Assembly: GCA_965140735.1 (NCBI GenBank)
Contig: OZ223306.1
Coordinates: forward strand, 3,844,001-3,908,000
DNA from: Fusibacter_A sp965140735
GTDB taxonomy: Bacteria > Bacillota > Clostridia > Peptostreptococcales > Acidaminobacteraceae
Reading direction: 5' to 3'
DNA: 64,000 nucleotides
Made by a program: the position numbers and the translations under genes. This document shows, one piece after another, positions 16,148 through 24,536 of this stretch (position 1 is its first letter; the number at the start of each line of letters is the position of its first letter). The notes beneath the pieces are model-generated. The model was not told the origin of the DNA. It made no database searches and saw nothing but the letters and a program-made list of their open reading frames with translations.

Positions 16148-17056
16148 TTAACGGTTTTCTTGAGTTGTTATAGTATTTTTATTTAAAGTGTTAAAAATAT
16201 CTAGAGCGTTGTATGAACTTCTCACAAGGGGAGAAGATGCCACACTGGAAATACCAATTTCATTTGCGTATTTACCGTACGCTATAAATTGATCTGGGTG
16301 AATGTAATCTATTAAAGGTGCATGGTATTCTGACGGCGGGAGATATTGACCAATCGTTAAAATATCCACCTGGACTTTTTTTAGGTTATCTATAAGGGGA
16401 AATACTTCATCCTTGTTTTCGCCTAGACCAAGCATAAAACCCGATTTAGAAAAAATAGTAGAATCATATGATTTGATACGTTTTAAAAGTGTGAGACTCT
16501 GCTCATAATTCGCTTCTGGCCTAATGCTGTCATATAGGCGTGAGATGGTCTCCACATTGTGATTAATAATGTGGGGTTTGGCATCCATGACGATTTTAAG
16601 TGCAGCGTAATCTCCTTTGAAGTCAGGTATGAGTACCTCTATGATTGTATTAGGAGATACTTTTTGAATGGCTTTAATGGTGTCAGCGAATAAACTTGCA
16701 CCACCATCTGTAAGATCGTCGCGTGTGACAGAAGTGATCACAGCATGTTTGAGCCCAAGTTCTTTAACGGCTTGAGCAACTCGAAAGGGCTCGTTGAGAT
16801 CTGGGGGCATAAGTTTACCACTTTCTATGTTGCAGAACCGACAATGTCTAGAACAGATGCTTCCTAAAATCATAAAAGTCGCTGTTTTTTTAGAAAAGCA
16901 TTCTAAACGATTTGGACAGTTAGCACTGTGACATACCGTATTGAGATTGAGTGATCGAATTAAAGTATTCACATGATTCAAGTTTTTCGGATTTTCAATT
17001 TTAACTTTAAGCCATTCAGGTTTTCTTTTTAGAATATTCTTTTCTAAAACGGACAT
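16148..17056 (-). CDS. lipA: Lipoyl synthase
   Basis: This 302-residue radical SAM enzyme inserts two sulfurs into protein-bound octanoyl groups. Both iron-sulfur sites are complete: CX4CX5C at C42, C47, C53 (auxiliary cluster) and CX3CX2C at C68, C72, C75 (radical SAM cluster). The family's C-terminal RSSY motif follows as VRSSYNA. AAGGAGA precedes the ATG. No lipB/lplA or dehydrogenase gene is adjacent, so its partner genes must be elsewhere. It converges with the IS-split flavoprotein gene (28-base gap). Confidence 0.95.
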   Translation of the reverse strand: MSVLEKNILKRKPEWLKVKIENPKNLNHVNTLIRSLNLNTVCHSANCPNRLECFSKKTATFMILGSICSRHCRFCNIESGKLMPPDLNEPFRVAQAVKELGLKHAVITSVTRDDLTDGGASLFADTIKAIQKVSPNTIIEVLIPDFKGDYAALKIVMDAKPHIINHNVETISRLYDSIRPEANYEQSLTLLKRIKSYDSTIFSKSGFMLGLGENKDEVFPLIDNLKKVQVDILTIGQYLPPSEYHAPLIDYIHPDQFIAYGKYANEIGISSVASSPLVRSSYNALDIFNTLNKNTITTQENR

Positions 17057-17229
17057 AAATAAATTCTCCTTATCAGTGTACTTCTAATTTGATATTAGCA
17101 GATTTTAAGGGACATAAAAAGGAGAAGCTTTAATGTGAGTTGTTAAGTTTCATAAATATCTCAAATTTAGCGTTAGAATTAACATTTATTAGGGTATAGG
17201 TATTCTAAGTTATTACTGGAGGTCAATTT

Positions 17230-17742
17230 ATGAAAAAATCATTGAATCAACTTCTTAATGAACAATCAACTCCCAAAAATACGGTGAAAATATCAGAGCA
17301 AGAGAAACAAAATGCTTTAGAAGGATTAAGCGAAATCGCTATACAGGTTACTCAGCTTAGAGGTACCGAACAACCTTTTCACAATGAGTACTGGGATTAC
17401 GATGAAGAGGGGATTTATGTGGATGTTATCTCGGGGAAGCCTCTTTTTTCATCGAAAGATAAATTTGATGCAGGATGTGGATGGCCAAGCTTTACAAAGC
17501 CAATTGAAGATGAAGCAGTAGCCTACGAATTAGATGAGAGTCATTTTATGAAGCGAGTAGAAGTTAAGAGTCAGTTTACAGATATACATCTAGGGCATGT
17601 CTTTGACGATGGCATAGAGCCAACAGGATTGAGATATTGTATCAATTCAGCTTCGGTCAAGTTCATTCCAAAATCTCAAATGACTTCTCAGGGTTATGGT
17701 GCGTATCTCAGTTTGTTTCAAACAGAAGATAAAGAGAAATGA
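17230..17742 (+). CDS. msrB: Peptide-methionine (R)-S-oxide reductase MsrB
   Basis: This 170-residue enzyme repairs methionine R-sulfoxide. The MsrB core is complete: HNEYWD, GKPLFSSKDKFDAGCGWPSF, the HLGHVFDDG strand and the catalytic cysteine in RYCINSAS (C137). The structural zinc CxxC pairs are absent, as in many Firmicutes MsrB. It carries ~35 extra N-terminal residues of low complexity. A GGAGGTC site precedes the ATG. MsrA is encoded separately at 34584. Confidence 0.95.
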   Translation: MKKSLNQLLNEQSTPKNTVKISEQEKQNALEGLSEIAIQVTQLRGTEQPFHNEYWDYDEEGIYVDVISGKPLFSSKDKFDAGCGWPSFTKPIEDEAVAYELDESHFMKRVEVKSQFTDIHLGHVFDDGIEPTGLRYCINSASVKFIPKSQMTSQGYGAYLSLFQTEDKEK

Positions 17743-17846
17743 AGTAATTGACAGTAACAAATCAGGTAAGAACAGGATACAATTATCACTTATTAGTTTC
17801 ATGAACAAAATGTTGAAGAAAACTTAAAGGAACTTGGAGGTTATTT

Positions 17847-18647
17847 ATGAAAAAGATATTAGCAATTATACTCATATTTGTTTTTGTTTTATCTGGTTGT
17901 GCAGCTAAAACAAATGAGGTGACAAATGAAGATAAAGTTTTAAAAGTCGGTATGGAACTTAAATACCCGCCATTTGAAACTAAAGATGCAGATGGCAATC
18001 CAGATGGTGCATCTGTAATGCTTGCCGAAGCATTGGGTAAATATCTTGGTCGAGAAGTTGAAATCGTGGAAACTGCATATCCAAGTTTGATCCCTGCTTT
18101 AGAACAGGGTGATATCGATATCATTATTTCATCCATGACGATCACAGAGGAAAGAGAAAAAGTCGTTGATTTTTCAGATCCTTATACGAACAGCCAGCTG
18201 ATGATGCTCGTCTATAAAGATTCTAAAGTTCAGTCTGCAGATGATCTAAATAATAGTGATGTCATTATAGCTTCTAAAACGGGAACCATTGGTGCTTTAT
18301 GGGCTGCGGCAAATGCACCTAATGCGAAAATACTCAACATAGATGAAGAAGCCAGTGCAGTGCTTGAAGTAGCACAAGGTAATGCAGATGTCTTTATCTA
18401 CGACCCACTTTCAATCATTAGACACCACGAAAACTACAAAGATACCACGCGTACTATTTTAGAGCCTCTACCGAATACAAAGGGTTGGGGGATTGCCATG
18501 AGAAAAGGTGAAAATGAACTCAGAAATCAAATAAATGAATTCATAAAAAAAGCCAAAACGGATGGCACATATGATAAAATTAGAGAAACCTATTTAAAAG
18601 AAAAAATGCAAGAGTTCGAACAATACAATCTTGAATTCTTCTTCTAA
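17847..18647 (+). CDS. Polar amino acid ABC transporter substrate-binding lipoprotein
   Basis: This 266-residue protein has a lipoprotein signal (LSGCAAK, lipidated Cys at 18) and a PBPb-type solute-binding domain: LKVGMELKYPPFE, the DIIISSMTITEEREKVVDFSDPY hinge typical of amino acid receptors, and a final helix of the second lobe. It would capture an amino acid outside the cell and deliver it to the permease and ATPase encoded at 18751 and 19500. GGAGG precedes the ATG. The 100-base gap to the permease contains a hairpin that may lower expression of the membrane parts relative to the receptor. Confidence 0.92.
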   Translation: MKKILAIILIFVFVLSGCAAKTNEVTNEDKVLKVGMELKYPPFETKDADGNPDGASVMLAEALGKYLGREVEIVETAYPSLIPALEQGDIDIIISSMTITEEREKVVDFSDPYTNSQLMMLVYKDSKVQSADDLNNSDVIIASKTGTIGALWAAANAPNAKILNIDEEASAVLEVAQGNADVFIYDPLSIIRHHENYKDTTRTILEPLPNTKGWGIAMRKGENELRNQINEFIKKAKTDGTYDKIRETYLKEKMQEFEQYNLEFFF

Positions 18648-18676
18648 ATTGTTTTGAGATGAAGTAGAGAAAAGCA

Positions 18677-18729
18677 AAAGGCTTAAAAGAGATAGACTTT
18701 GTTAAAAGAAGTACCTCTTTTAAGCTTTA
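18677..18729 (+). terminator. Attenuating hairpin between receptor and permease genes
   Basis: AAGGCTTAAAAGAG pairs with CTCTTTTAAGCTTT across a 23-base loop, followed by AATTATA. A hairpin after the first gene of a transporter operon is a common way to make more binding protein than permease. Confidence 0.55.
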
Positions 18730-18750
18730 ATTATAAAAATGAGGTATAAC

Positions 18751-19503
18751 ATGAAATTATTCAAAAAAGGCGTTAACTTTTCAGCAGCATTATTACTCTA
18801 TGTTCTGTTTTTTTACTTTGTCATGGTGAGATCGCTAGATAAGGGTGTAGATTACTCAGTCTATTATGAATACAGAAAAGTTATTTTTAATGGATGGCTG
18901 ACGACGATTTCCATTAGTCTTATGGCACTTATTTTAGCACTTGTTGTTGGCCTTGTATTGTACTGGATGAGCATATCGCGTTTTGGTATCTTGAGGTATC
19001 TACAAGAAATACACAAAGTGATTATCTTTGGAACGCCTTTAGTGGTCATTGCCATTGTGGCGTATTACTATATTGGACATGCTTTCAATATCAGATCCAA
19101 GTTTTGGGTTGGTGTCATTACGCTTGCGCTCTACATTGGGGCGTATATAGCAGATATATATAAAGGTGCAGTTGAATCTATTCATATCAATCAATGGCAA
19201 ACCGCTAAAATGTTTGGATTCACAAAGGTACAGACCTATAGATATGTCGTATTTCCACAAGTTTTGATGACGATTCTACCACCACTTGCGGGACAATTTG
19301 CACTGACCATCAAAGGGAGTGCTTTACTCTCTTATATGTCTACAGATGAATTTCTCAACACGATTAAAACGGTACAGGCAGCAAGTTTTAGATATTCTGA
19401 AGGGTTCATTATCGTCACATTGGGCTATCTTTTGCTGACAATACCGTTAATTTTACTTGTCAGATATTTAGAAAAACGTATGAATTATAAGGTGGCAAAA
19501 TGA
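18751..19503 (+). CDS. Amino acid ABC transporter permease
   Basis: This 250-residue inner membrane protein has about five hydrophobic segments and a binding-protein-dependent permease region. The EAA loop, which contacts the ATPase, reads ESIHINQWQTAKMFGFTKVQTYRYVVFPQ. The His/Glu/polar amino acid permease family is indicated by FNGWLTTISISLMAL near the start of the domain. I chose the ATG at 18751 because GAGGT lies six bases upstream; an ATG four codons earlier overlaps that site. The last codons overlap the ATPase gene by four bases (ATGA), showing translational coupling. Confidence 0.9.
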   Translation: MKLFKKGVNFSAALLLYVLFFYFVMVRSLDKGVDYSVYYEYRKVIFNGWLTTISISLMALILALVVGLVLYWMSISRFGILRYLQEIHKVIIFGTPLVVIAIVAYYYIGHAFNIRSKFWVGVITLALYIGAYIADIYKGAVESIHINQWQTAKMFGFTKVQTYRYVVFPQVLMTILPPLAGQFALTIKGSALLSYMSTDEFLNTIKTVQAASFRYSEGFIIVTLGYLLLTIPLILLVRYLEKRMNYKVAK

Positions 19504-20231
19504 ATTTAGAGCTGAAACATTTAACGAAAATATATCAAGATAAGACGGTTTTAGATGATATTACACTGAAACTAGAGCATATACAAATTTTGGCGTTATT
19601 AGGAGCATCGGGCAGTGGAAAATCCACGTTGCTCAGATTGATCGCAGGACTTGAACCTTTTCAAGGTGGCGATATTATAGTTAATAATAATTCCATGGGG
19701 ACTTCGCATTTGGATCAATTCAGAAAAAATGTAGGTTTTGTTTTTCAAGATCATAATTTATTTTCGCATCTTTCAATTATGGAAAATATTTTATTAGTGC
19801 TTGAAAAAGTGCATAAAAGAAAAAGAGCTGATGTTATTAAACCCGTTTCTGAATTGCTGGAAAGGTTTGGACTAAACGAACATGCGCATAAACTACCGCA
19901 TCAAATCAGTGGTGGACAATCTCAGAGAGCGTCTATCGTAAGAGCACTGGCTATTCAGCCCGAATTGATACTTTTAGATGAACCCACATCTTCATTAGAT
20001 CCTGTTTTAACCTATGAAGTGCTCAGTGCCATTAAGCAATTGGCAGAAGATCAAAAGGATTTTATCATAGTGACACATGAAATTGGGTTTGCAAAGAGTG
20101 TAGCCGATTATATTGTATTTATGGAAAATGGTAAAATCGTAGAACACGGATATCGCGATATCTTGGATCAACCTAAAAGCTCAGAGCTTAAACAATTTTT
20201 AGATAAAGTGCTTACATTTATACCGACTTAG
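19500..20231 (+). CDS. Amino acid ABC transporter ATP-binding protein
   Basis: This 243-residue ATPase has Walker A GASGSGKST (~residues 35-43), a Q loop (VFQDHNLF), the ABC signature ISGGQSQRASIVRAL and Walker B LILLDEPTSSLD followed by the switch histidine in IIVTHEIG. It drives the permease encoded directly upstream, with which it overlaps by four bases. The signature GGQSQR matches the polar amino acid importer branch. Confidence 0.94.
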   Translation: MNLELKHLTKIYQDKTVLDDITLKLEHIQILALLGASGSGKSTLLRLIAGLEPFQGGDIIVNNNSMGTSHLDQFRKNVGFVFQDHNLFSHLSIMENILLVLEKVHKRKRADVIKPVSELLERFGLNEHAHKLPHQISGGQSQRASIVRALAIQPELILLDEPTSSLDPVLTYEVLSAIKQLAEDQKDFIIVTHEIGFAKSVADYIVFMENGKIVEHGYRDILDQPKSSELKQFLDKVLTFIPT

Positions 20232-20259
20232 GCATAAATGTAAATAAAATATGAATTAT

Positions 20260-20277
20260 AGGGGACGGTACTTGAAT
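20260..20277 (+). repeat. Left inverted repeat of the RAYT-like unit
   Basis: AGGGGACGGTACTTGAAT matches, in reverse complement, the sequence at 21127-21143 with one substitution and one extra G. The pair brackets the gene at 20331-21074. Confidence 0.7.
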
Positions 20278-20330
20278 TTTGTTTTGAATGTGGTAAACTA
20301 AACTCATAAAAGAGATTGAGTGGTGATGAT

Positions 20331-21074
20331 ATGGCACGAAAAGCAAGAGAGGCCGAAGTGTATGGGTTATATCATATTTATCAATCGGGCAATGAGAATA
20401 GAGCACTTTTTGGATCACATGAAGATAGACAAAGGTTTTTAGAAATATTAAGTAAGGCTAGACAAAAATTTGGATTTAAGCTCTATGCTTACTGCATAAA
20501 AACCTCTGATCAATATCATTTAATTATGGACACAAATGGAAGTGACTTGTCGAAGATTATGAAGTCCATTAACATCGCTTATGCCATGTATGCTAAATGT
20601 GATGGTAAACTCTTTAAAGATCGTTATAGGAGTGAAGTTATAGAGACGCCAGAAGATTTAGAGCTTATTATGAAAGCGCTTCACAAGGATACCCCTAGCA
20701 ATGAATACAACAGCTATTGTGTTTATGAAAGTCAAATGGATGCGAACCTATTAATAGATATTGAACCTTTATCAGTACTCTCGGGTGAGCAGGTCGTTAT
20801 TGAAGATGCAATATCAGTATGTAATCGCAATAGAGAAAGAGATGAGCGATCTTGTGAGAACTGTTTGAAAGATTTCGAAGAAGCTGAGAGAGCACTTTTA
20901 GAAAAAGCTTCAAATGAAGGTTATGCTTTGTCAGAGGTTTTTAAGGATAAAATGATTAGAAATCAGTATATTTATTATTTTAGGAAACATAGCTTATTAT
21001 CGTTAAAAGAACTGGGTCAGTTATTTGGTGGTTTAACAGAATCGACAGTTTGCAAAATACTGAATCAGAAGTAA
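20331..21074 (+). CDS. RAYT/IS200-like Y1 transposase family protein, degenerate HUH motif
   Basis: This 247-residue protein has the layout of REP-associated tyrosine transposases of Firmicutes: an N-terminal MARKAREAEVYGLYHIYQSG, an EDRQRFLEIL segment, the expected helix carrying the nucleophile tyrosine (MKSINIAYAMYAK), KLFKDRYRSE, and a C-terminal DnaA-like helix-turn-helix (LSLKELGQLFGGLTESTVCKIL). The metal-binding NHxH motif of the family is replaced by DQYH, so one catalytic histidine is missing. I chose the ATG at 20331, which starts the conserved region. Flanking inverted repeats (AGGGACGGTTCTTGAAT type) match those seen near such genes. It may be inactive or domesticated. Confidence 0.8.
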   Translation: MARKAREAEVYGLYHIYQSGNENRALFGSHEDRQRFLEILSKARQKFGFKLYAYCIKTSDQYHLIMDTNGSDLSKIMKSINIAYAMYAKCDGKLFKDRYRSEVIETPEDLELIMKALHKDTPSNEYNSYCVYESQMDANLLIDIEPLSVLSGEQVVIEDAISVCNRNRERDERSCENCLKDFEEAERALLEKASNEGYALSEVFKDKMIRNQYIYYFRKHSLLSLKELGQLFGGLTESTVCKILNQK

Positions 21075-21126
21075 ATTTTAAAATAGGGATTGCATGGCAA
21101 AGTCATGCAATTAAAAATAAATAAGC

Positions 21127-21143
21127 ATTCAAGAACCGTCCCT
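21127..21143 (-). repeat. Right inverted repeat of the RAYT-like unit
   Basis: ATTCAAGAACCGTCCCT is the reverse complement of the left repeat at 20260-20277 apart from one substitution and one missing base. Confidence 0.7.
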
Positions 21144-21180
21144 AAGACGTGTTTTGAAATGTACACAAAGGAGCATAGCC

Positions 21181-22158
21181 ATGATGGATTTTAATTTGAA
21201 TATGGATTTTGGCAGTCAAAAGAAGAGTGAATCAGTTCAAGGGGACAAACTTTATGATTTATTGATTATCGGCTCTGGACCTGCCGGTTTGAATGCAGCT
21301 TTATATGCAAAACGTAAAGGTCTTGAAGTCGCTATTTTGTCCACAAAAATGGGTGGACAAGTACTTGATACATCTTCGGTTGAAAATTATTTGGGCATTC
21401 AAGACGCCACTGGCGAGAGTTTAGTGCATCAGTTCATTGCACATGTAAATACGCTGAATGTCCCAATCATTAAAGATGAAAATGTCAAATCAATTGAGAA
21501 AAATGAGAATACATTCCAGTTGACACTTGGAAATGGTGCTGTTTACAAGTCAAAGGCGTTGGTTGTTGCCACAGGCAGTAAACCGAGACAGCTTGGTGTT
21601 AAAGGAGAAGACGAGTACAGAGGCCGTGGCGTTGCCTATTGTGCAATCTGTGATGGACCGTTATTCGAAGGCCGTGATGTTATCATAGCTGGAGGGGGAA
21701 ACTCGGCTGTTGAAGCTGCAATTGACCTTTCTAAAATCGCTAAAACAGTCACGTTGGTACATCGAAGTCAGTTTAGAGCTGATCAAATCGTCATTGATAA
21801 ACTTAATTTGGCTGAGAATGTCAAGATACATTTGGAAACTCAAATCACAGAAATTGTAGGTGAAAATTTAGTGACAGGTGTAAATGCAATAGATAAGAAG
21901 ACAAAGGAAACATTCTTCATACCTGCAGAAGGTGTCTTTGTTGAAATTGGATACTTGCCCAATAATGAACTTGTAAAGGATCTTGTCGCTTTAAATGACA
22001 GAGGTGAAGTCATCGTCAATGCAAAAAATGAAACCAGTTTAGCAGGTCTTTATGCAGCAGGAGATGTGACCGATACACCATATAAACAAATTGTCGTGGG
22101 AGCAAGTGAAGGTGCAAAAGCAGCCTTATCAGCTAATGATTATATAAACCATTTATAG
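21181..22158 (+). CDS. trxB: Thioredoxin reductase
   Basis: This 325-residue flavoprotein has an FAD motif IGSGPAG (residues 30-36), the redox pair CAIC at C154/C157 (YCAICDGP), an NAD(P) motif AGGGNSA and the closing GLYAAGDV. It passes electrons from NAD(P)H to a thioredoxin-like partner. I chose the ATG at 21181 because AAAGGAG lies ten bases upstream; the region before KLYDLLIIG is an unusual ~22-residue polar lead. The partner is probably the double-thioredoxin-fold protein encoded next (22279). Confidence 0.93.
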   Translation: MMDFNLNMDFGSQKKSESVQGDKLYDLLIIGSGPAGLNAALYAKRKGLEVAILSTKMGGQVLDTSSVENYLGIQDATGESLVHQFIAHVNTLNVPIIKDENVKSIEKNENTFQLTLGNGAVYKSKALVVATGSKPRQLGVKGEDEYRGRGVAYCAICDGPLFEGRDVIIAGGGNSAVEAAIDLSKIAKTVTLVHRSQFRADQIVIDKLNLAENVKIHLETQITEIVGENLVTGVNAIDKKTKETFFIPAEGVFVEIGYLPNNELVKDLVALNDRGEVIVNAKNETSLAGLYAAGDVTDTPYKQIVVGASEGAKAALSANDYINHL

Positions 22159-22278
22159 TGAAATGAATAAATTCCAGTTATACAATGGTCATCAATATAA
22201 AACTAAATAGATTGAATTAAAAGTAAAATCAAATCAATTATATTAAAGCACATGGTGTGCGAAATTAAGGAGGATAAC

Positions 22279-22923
22279 ATGGCATTACTAAATGAAGAAC
22301 TAAGAACACAATTAGGTGAAGTTTTTTCTGAAATGAAAAAAGAAGTAACATTAGCAGTATTTACTAAAGAAGGTGAATGTAATACTTGTACAGAAACAGT
22401 AGCGTTTATGGAAGAGATTGAATCGTTAAATGATAAAATTCATTTGAAAAAATTTGATTTAAATGCGGATGCAGAAAAGGCAAAAGCTTTTGAAGTTTCG
22501 ATGGTTCCAAGCATCGTGCTCTTAGACGAAAAAGAAGAATACCTAGGCATCAAGTTTAATGGTATCCCTGCGGGTCATGAAATTAACTCATTCATACCTG
22601 GTATTTTGGAAGTTGCAGGGGCAGGGGAAGCGTTGCCTGAATCATTGGCATCAGAGCTTGCAGCATTGACAAAACCTGTGAATATTAAAGTATTCGTCAC
22701 ATTAAGCTGTCCTCACTGTGCAGGTGCTGTTCAAAAAGCACATAAGCTAGCTCTTGAAAGTCCATTTATCAATGCTGAAATGGTGGAAGCACAAACTTTT
22801 GGTGAATTATCGAATCAGTTTAATGTTTCAAGTGTGCCTAAGATTGTGATCAACGATCAGTATGAATTTGTGGGCAATCAACCATTGGATGTATTTTTAG
22901 ATGAAATTAGAAAAACACAATAA
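22279..22923 (+). CDS. Double thioredoxin-fold protein (PDO/AhpF N-terminal-domain-like)
   Basis: This 214-residue protein consists of two tandem thioredoxin folds, each with a CxxC: CNTC (C34/C37) and CPHC (C144/C147). Each fold also has the cis-proline region (SMVPSIV and SSVPKIV). This is the plan of protein disulfide oxidoreductase and of the AhpF N-terminal domain, where only the second CxxC is usually active. AAGGAGG precedes the ATG at 22279. Together with the upstream reductase it forms the equivalent of AhpF divided into two proteins, so it probably shuttles electrons to a peroxidase or to repair enzymes such as Tpx or the Msr proteins in this window. Confidence 0.85.
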   Translation: MALLNEELRTQLGEVFSEMKKEVTLAVFTKEGECNTCTETVAFMEEIESLNDKIHLKKFDLNADAEKAKAFEVSMVPSIVLLDEKEEYLGIKFNGIPAGHEINSFIPGILEVAGAGEALPESLASELAALTKPVNIKVFVTLSCPHCAGAVQKAHKLALESPFINAEMVEAQTFGELSNQFNVSSVPKIVINDQYEFVGNQPLDVFLDEIRKTQ

Positions 22924-22940
22924 TAGAAAAGTGAATCAGG

Positions 22941-22972
22941 AGGAAATACCAGTTGAGGTATTTCCTTTTTTT
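22941..22972 (+). terminator. Terminator of the trxB unit
   Basis: AGGAAATACC (22941-22950) and GGTATTTCCT (22957-22966) form a perfect 10-bp stem with a six-base loop and six further T residues. Confidence 0.92.
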
Positions 22973-23016
22973 ATGCTATGATAAATGAAAGATGAAATTT
23001 ATAAGTGGAGGTTTAT

Positions 23017-24360
23017 ATGGAGAAGAATAAAATGGGTTATATGCCTATTCCGAAATTAATACTGACCATGTCTCTACCCGCTATTTTTTCCATGATGACA
23101 CAAGCACTTTATAATATTGTAGATAGTATCTTTGTGGCACAGATTGGTGAAGCGGCTATAACTGCATTGTCATTGGCCTTTCCTGTGCAACTGGTTATTG
23201 TTGCATGCTTTGTGGGAATGGGTGTTGGGATCAATTCATTGATTTCTAGAAGTCTTGGTAGCAAGCAGTACGAGCAAGCCACATTGGCAGCAGAACATGG
23301 GTTCTTTATAGCCATTATATTGTATGGATTTATAGCTTTAATAGGCATTTTTGTTATGCCTTCATTTGTGAGAATGTTCACAGATGATCCAACCATTATA
23401 CAGTATACAATACAATATCTTGAGATTATTATGATCTTTGCCTTTGGGCGCATACTTGCACAAGCCGGCATCAGTATTCTACAAGGATCTGGAGAGATGG
23501 TTATACCGATGTTTTCGCAATTAATTGGTGCAATAAGTAATATTATTTTAGACCCAATTATGATTTTTGGCCTTTTCGGTTTTCCGGCTCTTGGGGTTAG
23601 AGGTGCTGCAATTGCCACTGTAACAGCACAGATTATATCGATGCTCTTTGTCTTTTTGATGATTTTTAAATTTAAGAAAGTCGTGAAATTTAAACCTTTT
23701 TCTTTTAGAGTGAATCGTGAAATTCTTGGAAAAATTCTAGTGGTAGGCTTACCCGCTGCAATCATGCAAGCTGTGGCTTCTGTAATGCTTACGGGATTAA
23801 ATTTAATACTGGCAAGTTTTACAACAACAGCTGTAGCTGTACTGGGGATTTATTATAAACTTCAATCCTTTATATTTATGCCAATATTTGGGCTTTCACA
23901 GGGACTGATGCCTATTATTGGTTTTAACTATGGTGCTAAGTCAAAGGAACGTCTACTAAAGGCGCTTAAACTGGGTGTGGTCATGGCTATCATCTATATG
24001 ACTCTGGGTCTTGCTGTTTTTCAAGTCTTTCCAAAACAGCTTATATTGTGGTTTAAGGGGACAGATGAGATGCTCGAAATCGGAATAAGGGCTTTTAGAG
24101 TGATCAGCTTAGGTTATCCGCTTGCGGCAATATCTATTGTTCTTGGTACAGCTTTCCAAGGGATGGGGCAAGCACATCTTAGTATGATGGTTTCGATTTT
24201 TAGACAAATTGTTTTACTACTGCCCTTTGCATGGATTTTAGGAACATTTGGCTCTCTAAAAATGATTTGGTTTGCTTTTGTCATTTCAGAAATCGGTGGC
24301 ATCATTATGGTCGTATTCTTTTTTAATAGACTGTATCATAGCAGAATAAAACAGCTTTAA
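23017..24360 (+). CDS. MATE family efflux transporter
   Basis: This 447-residue membrane protein has about 12 hydrophobic segments in two homologous halves. It begins with PKLILTMSLPAIFSMMTQALYN and has the QALYNIVDSIFV region and GMGQAHLS loop typical of the DinF/NorM-like MATE superfamily, which exports cationic compounds in exchange for Na+ or H+. The ATG at 23017 has GGAGG seven bases upstream and is preferred over one four codons earlier. Its substrate cannot be told from sequence. A remnant of an unrelated hydrolase follows directly. Confidence 0.93.
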   Translation: MEKNKMGYMPIPKLILTMSLPAIFSMMTQALYNIVDSIFVAQIGEAAITALSLAFPVQLVIVACFVGMGVGINSLISRSLGSKQYEQATLAAEHGFFIAIILYGFIALIGIFVMPSFVRMFTDDPTIIQYTIQYLEIIMIFAFGRILAQAGISILQGSGEMVIPMFSQLIGAISNIILDPIMIFGLFGFPALGVRGAAIATVTAQIISMLFVFLMIFKFKKVVKFKPFSFRVNREILGKILVVGLPAAIMQAVASVMLTGLNLILASFTTTAVAVLGIYYKLQSFIFMPIFGLSQGLMPIIGFNYGAKSKERLLKALKLGVVMAIIYMTLGLAVFQVFPKQLILWFKGTDEMLEIGIRAFRVISLGYPLAAISIVLGTAFQGMGQAHLSMMVSIFRQIVLLLPFAWILGTFGSLKMIWFAFVISEIGGIIMVVFFFNRLYHSRIKQL

Positions 24361-24389
24361 TTTAGGAGAAATAAAGTTGTTTTTTGTGA

Positions 24390-24536
24390 TATTTGGCATC
24401 TGCTTTGAACAAATTGAAAGGAGGTGCCAAGGCACTTTATCTAGTGCCGGGTGCGAGACATGCAATGTCTATTGTAGTCAATCGAAGTAAATATTTAGAT
24501 CGGATTAATTCTCTTTTAGATCAGTATGGTTTTTAA
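24390..24536 (+). pseudogene. C-terminal remnant of an alpha/beta hydrolase
   Basis: The in-frame stretch after the TGA at 24387 encodes LASALNKLKGGAKALYLVPG followed by ARHAMSIVVN and a final helix ending LLDQYGF. This matches the last ~45 residues of YqkD/FrsA-type alpha/beta hydrolases, including the catalytic histidine in G-x-x-HAMS. No start codon with a ribosome site and no upstream catalytic serine remain; the MATE gene ends 29 bases before it. It is best read as the tail of a deleted gene. Its stop overlaps the stop of the minus-strand neighbour. Confidence 0.75.

Noticed and set aside
17770..17830. A hairpin ahead of the amino acid receptor gene as an amino acid riboswitch
   Set aside because: No conserved aptamer core (lysine, glycine or T-box) can be recognised in the 104-base gap.
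23109..23765. A 218-codon open frame on the minus strand inside the MATE gene
   Set aside because: It is antisense to a well-conserved transporter, has low-complexity Ile/Lys/Pro content and no ribosome site.
24387..24389. The TGA before the hydrolase remnant as a possible selenocysteine codon
   Set aside because: Alpha/beta hydrolases are not selenoproteins, the position is not catalytic, the upstream frame does not encode the rest of the fold, and no SECIS hairpin follows.
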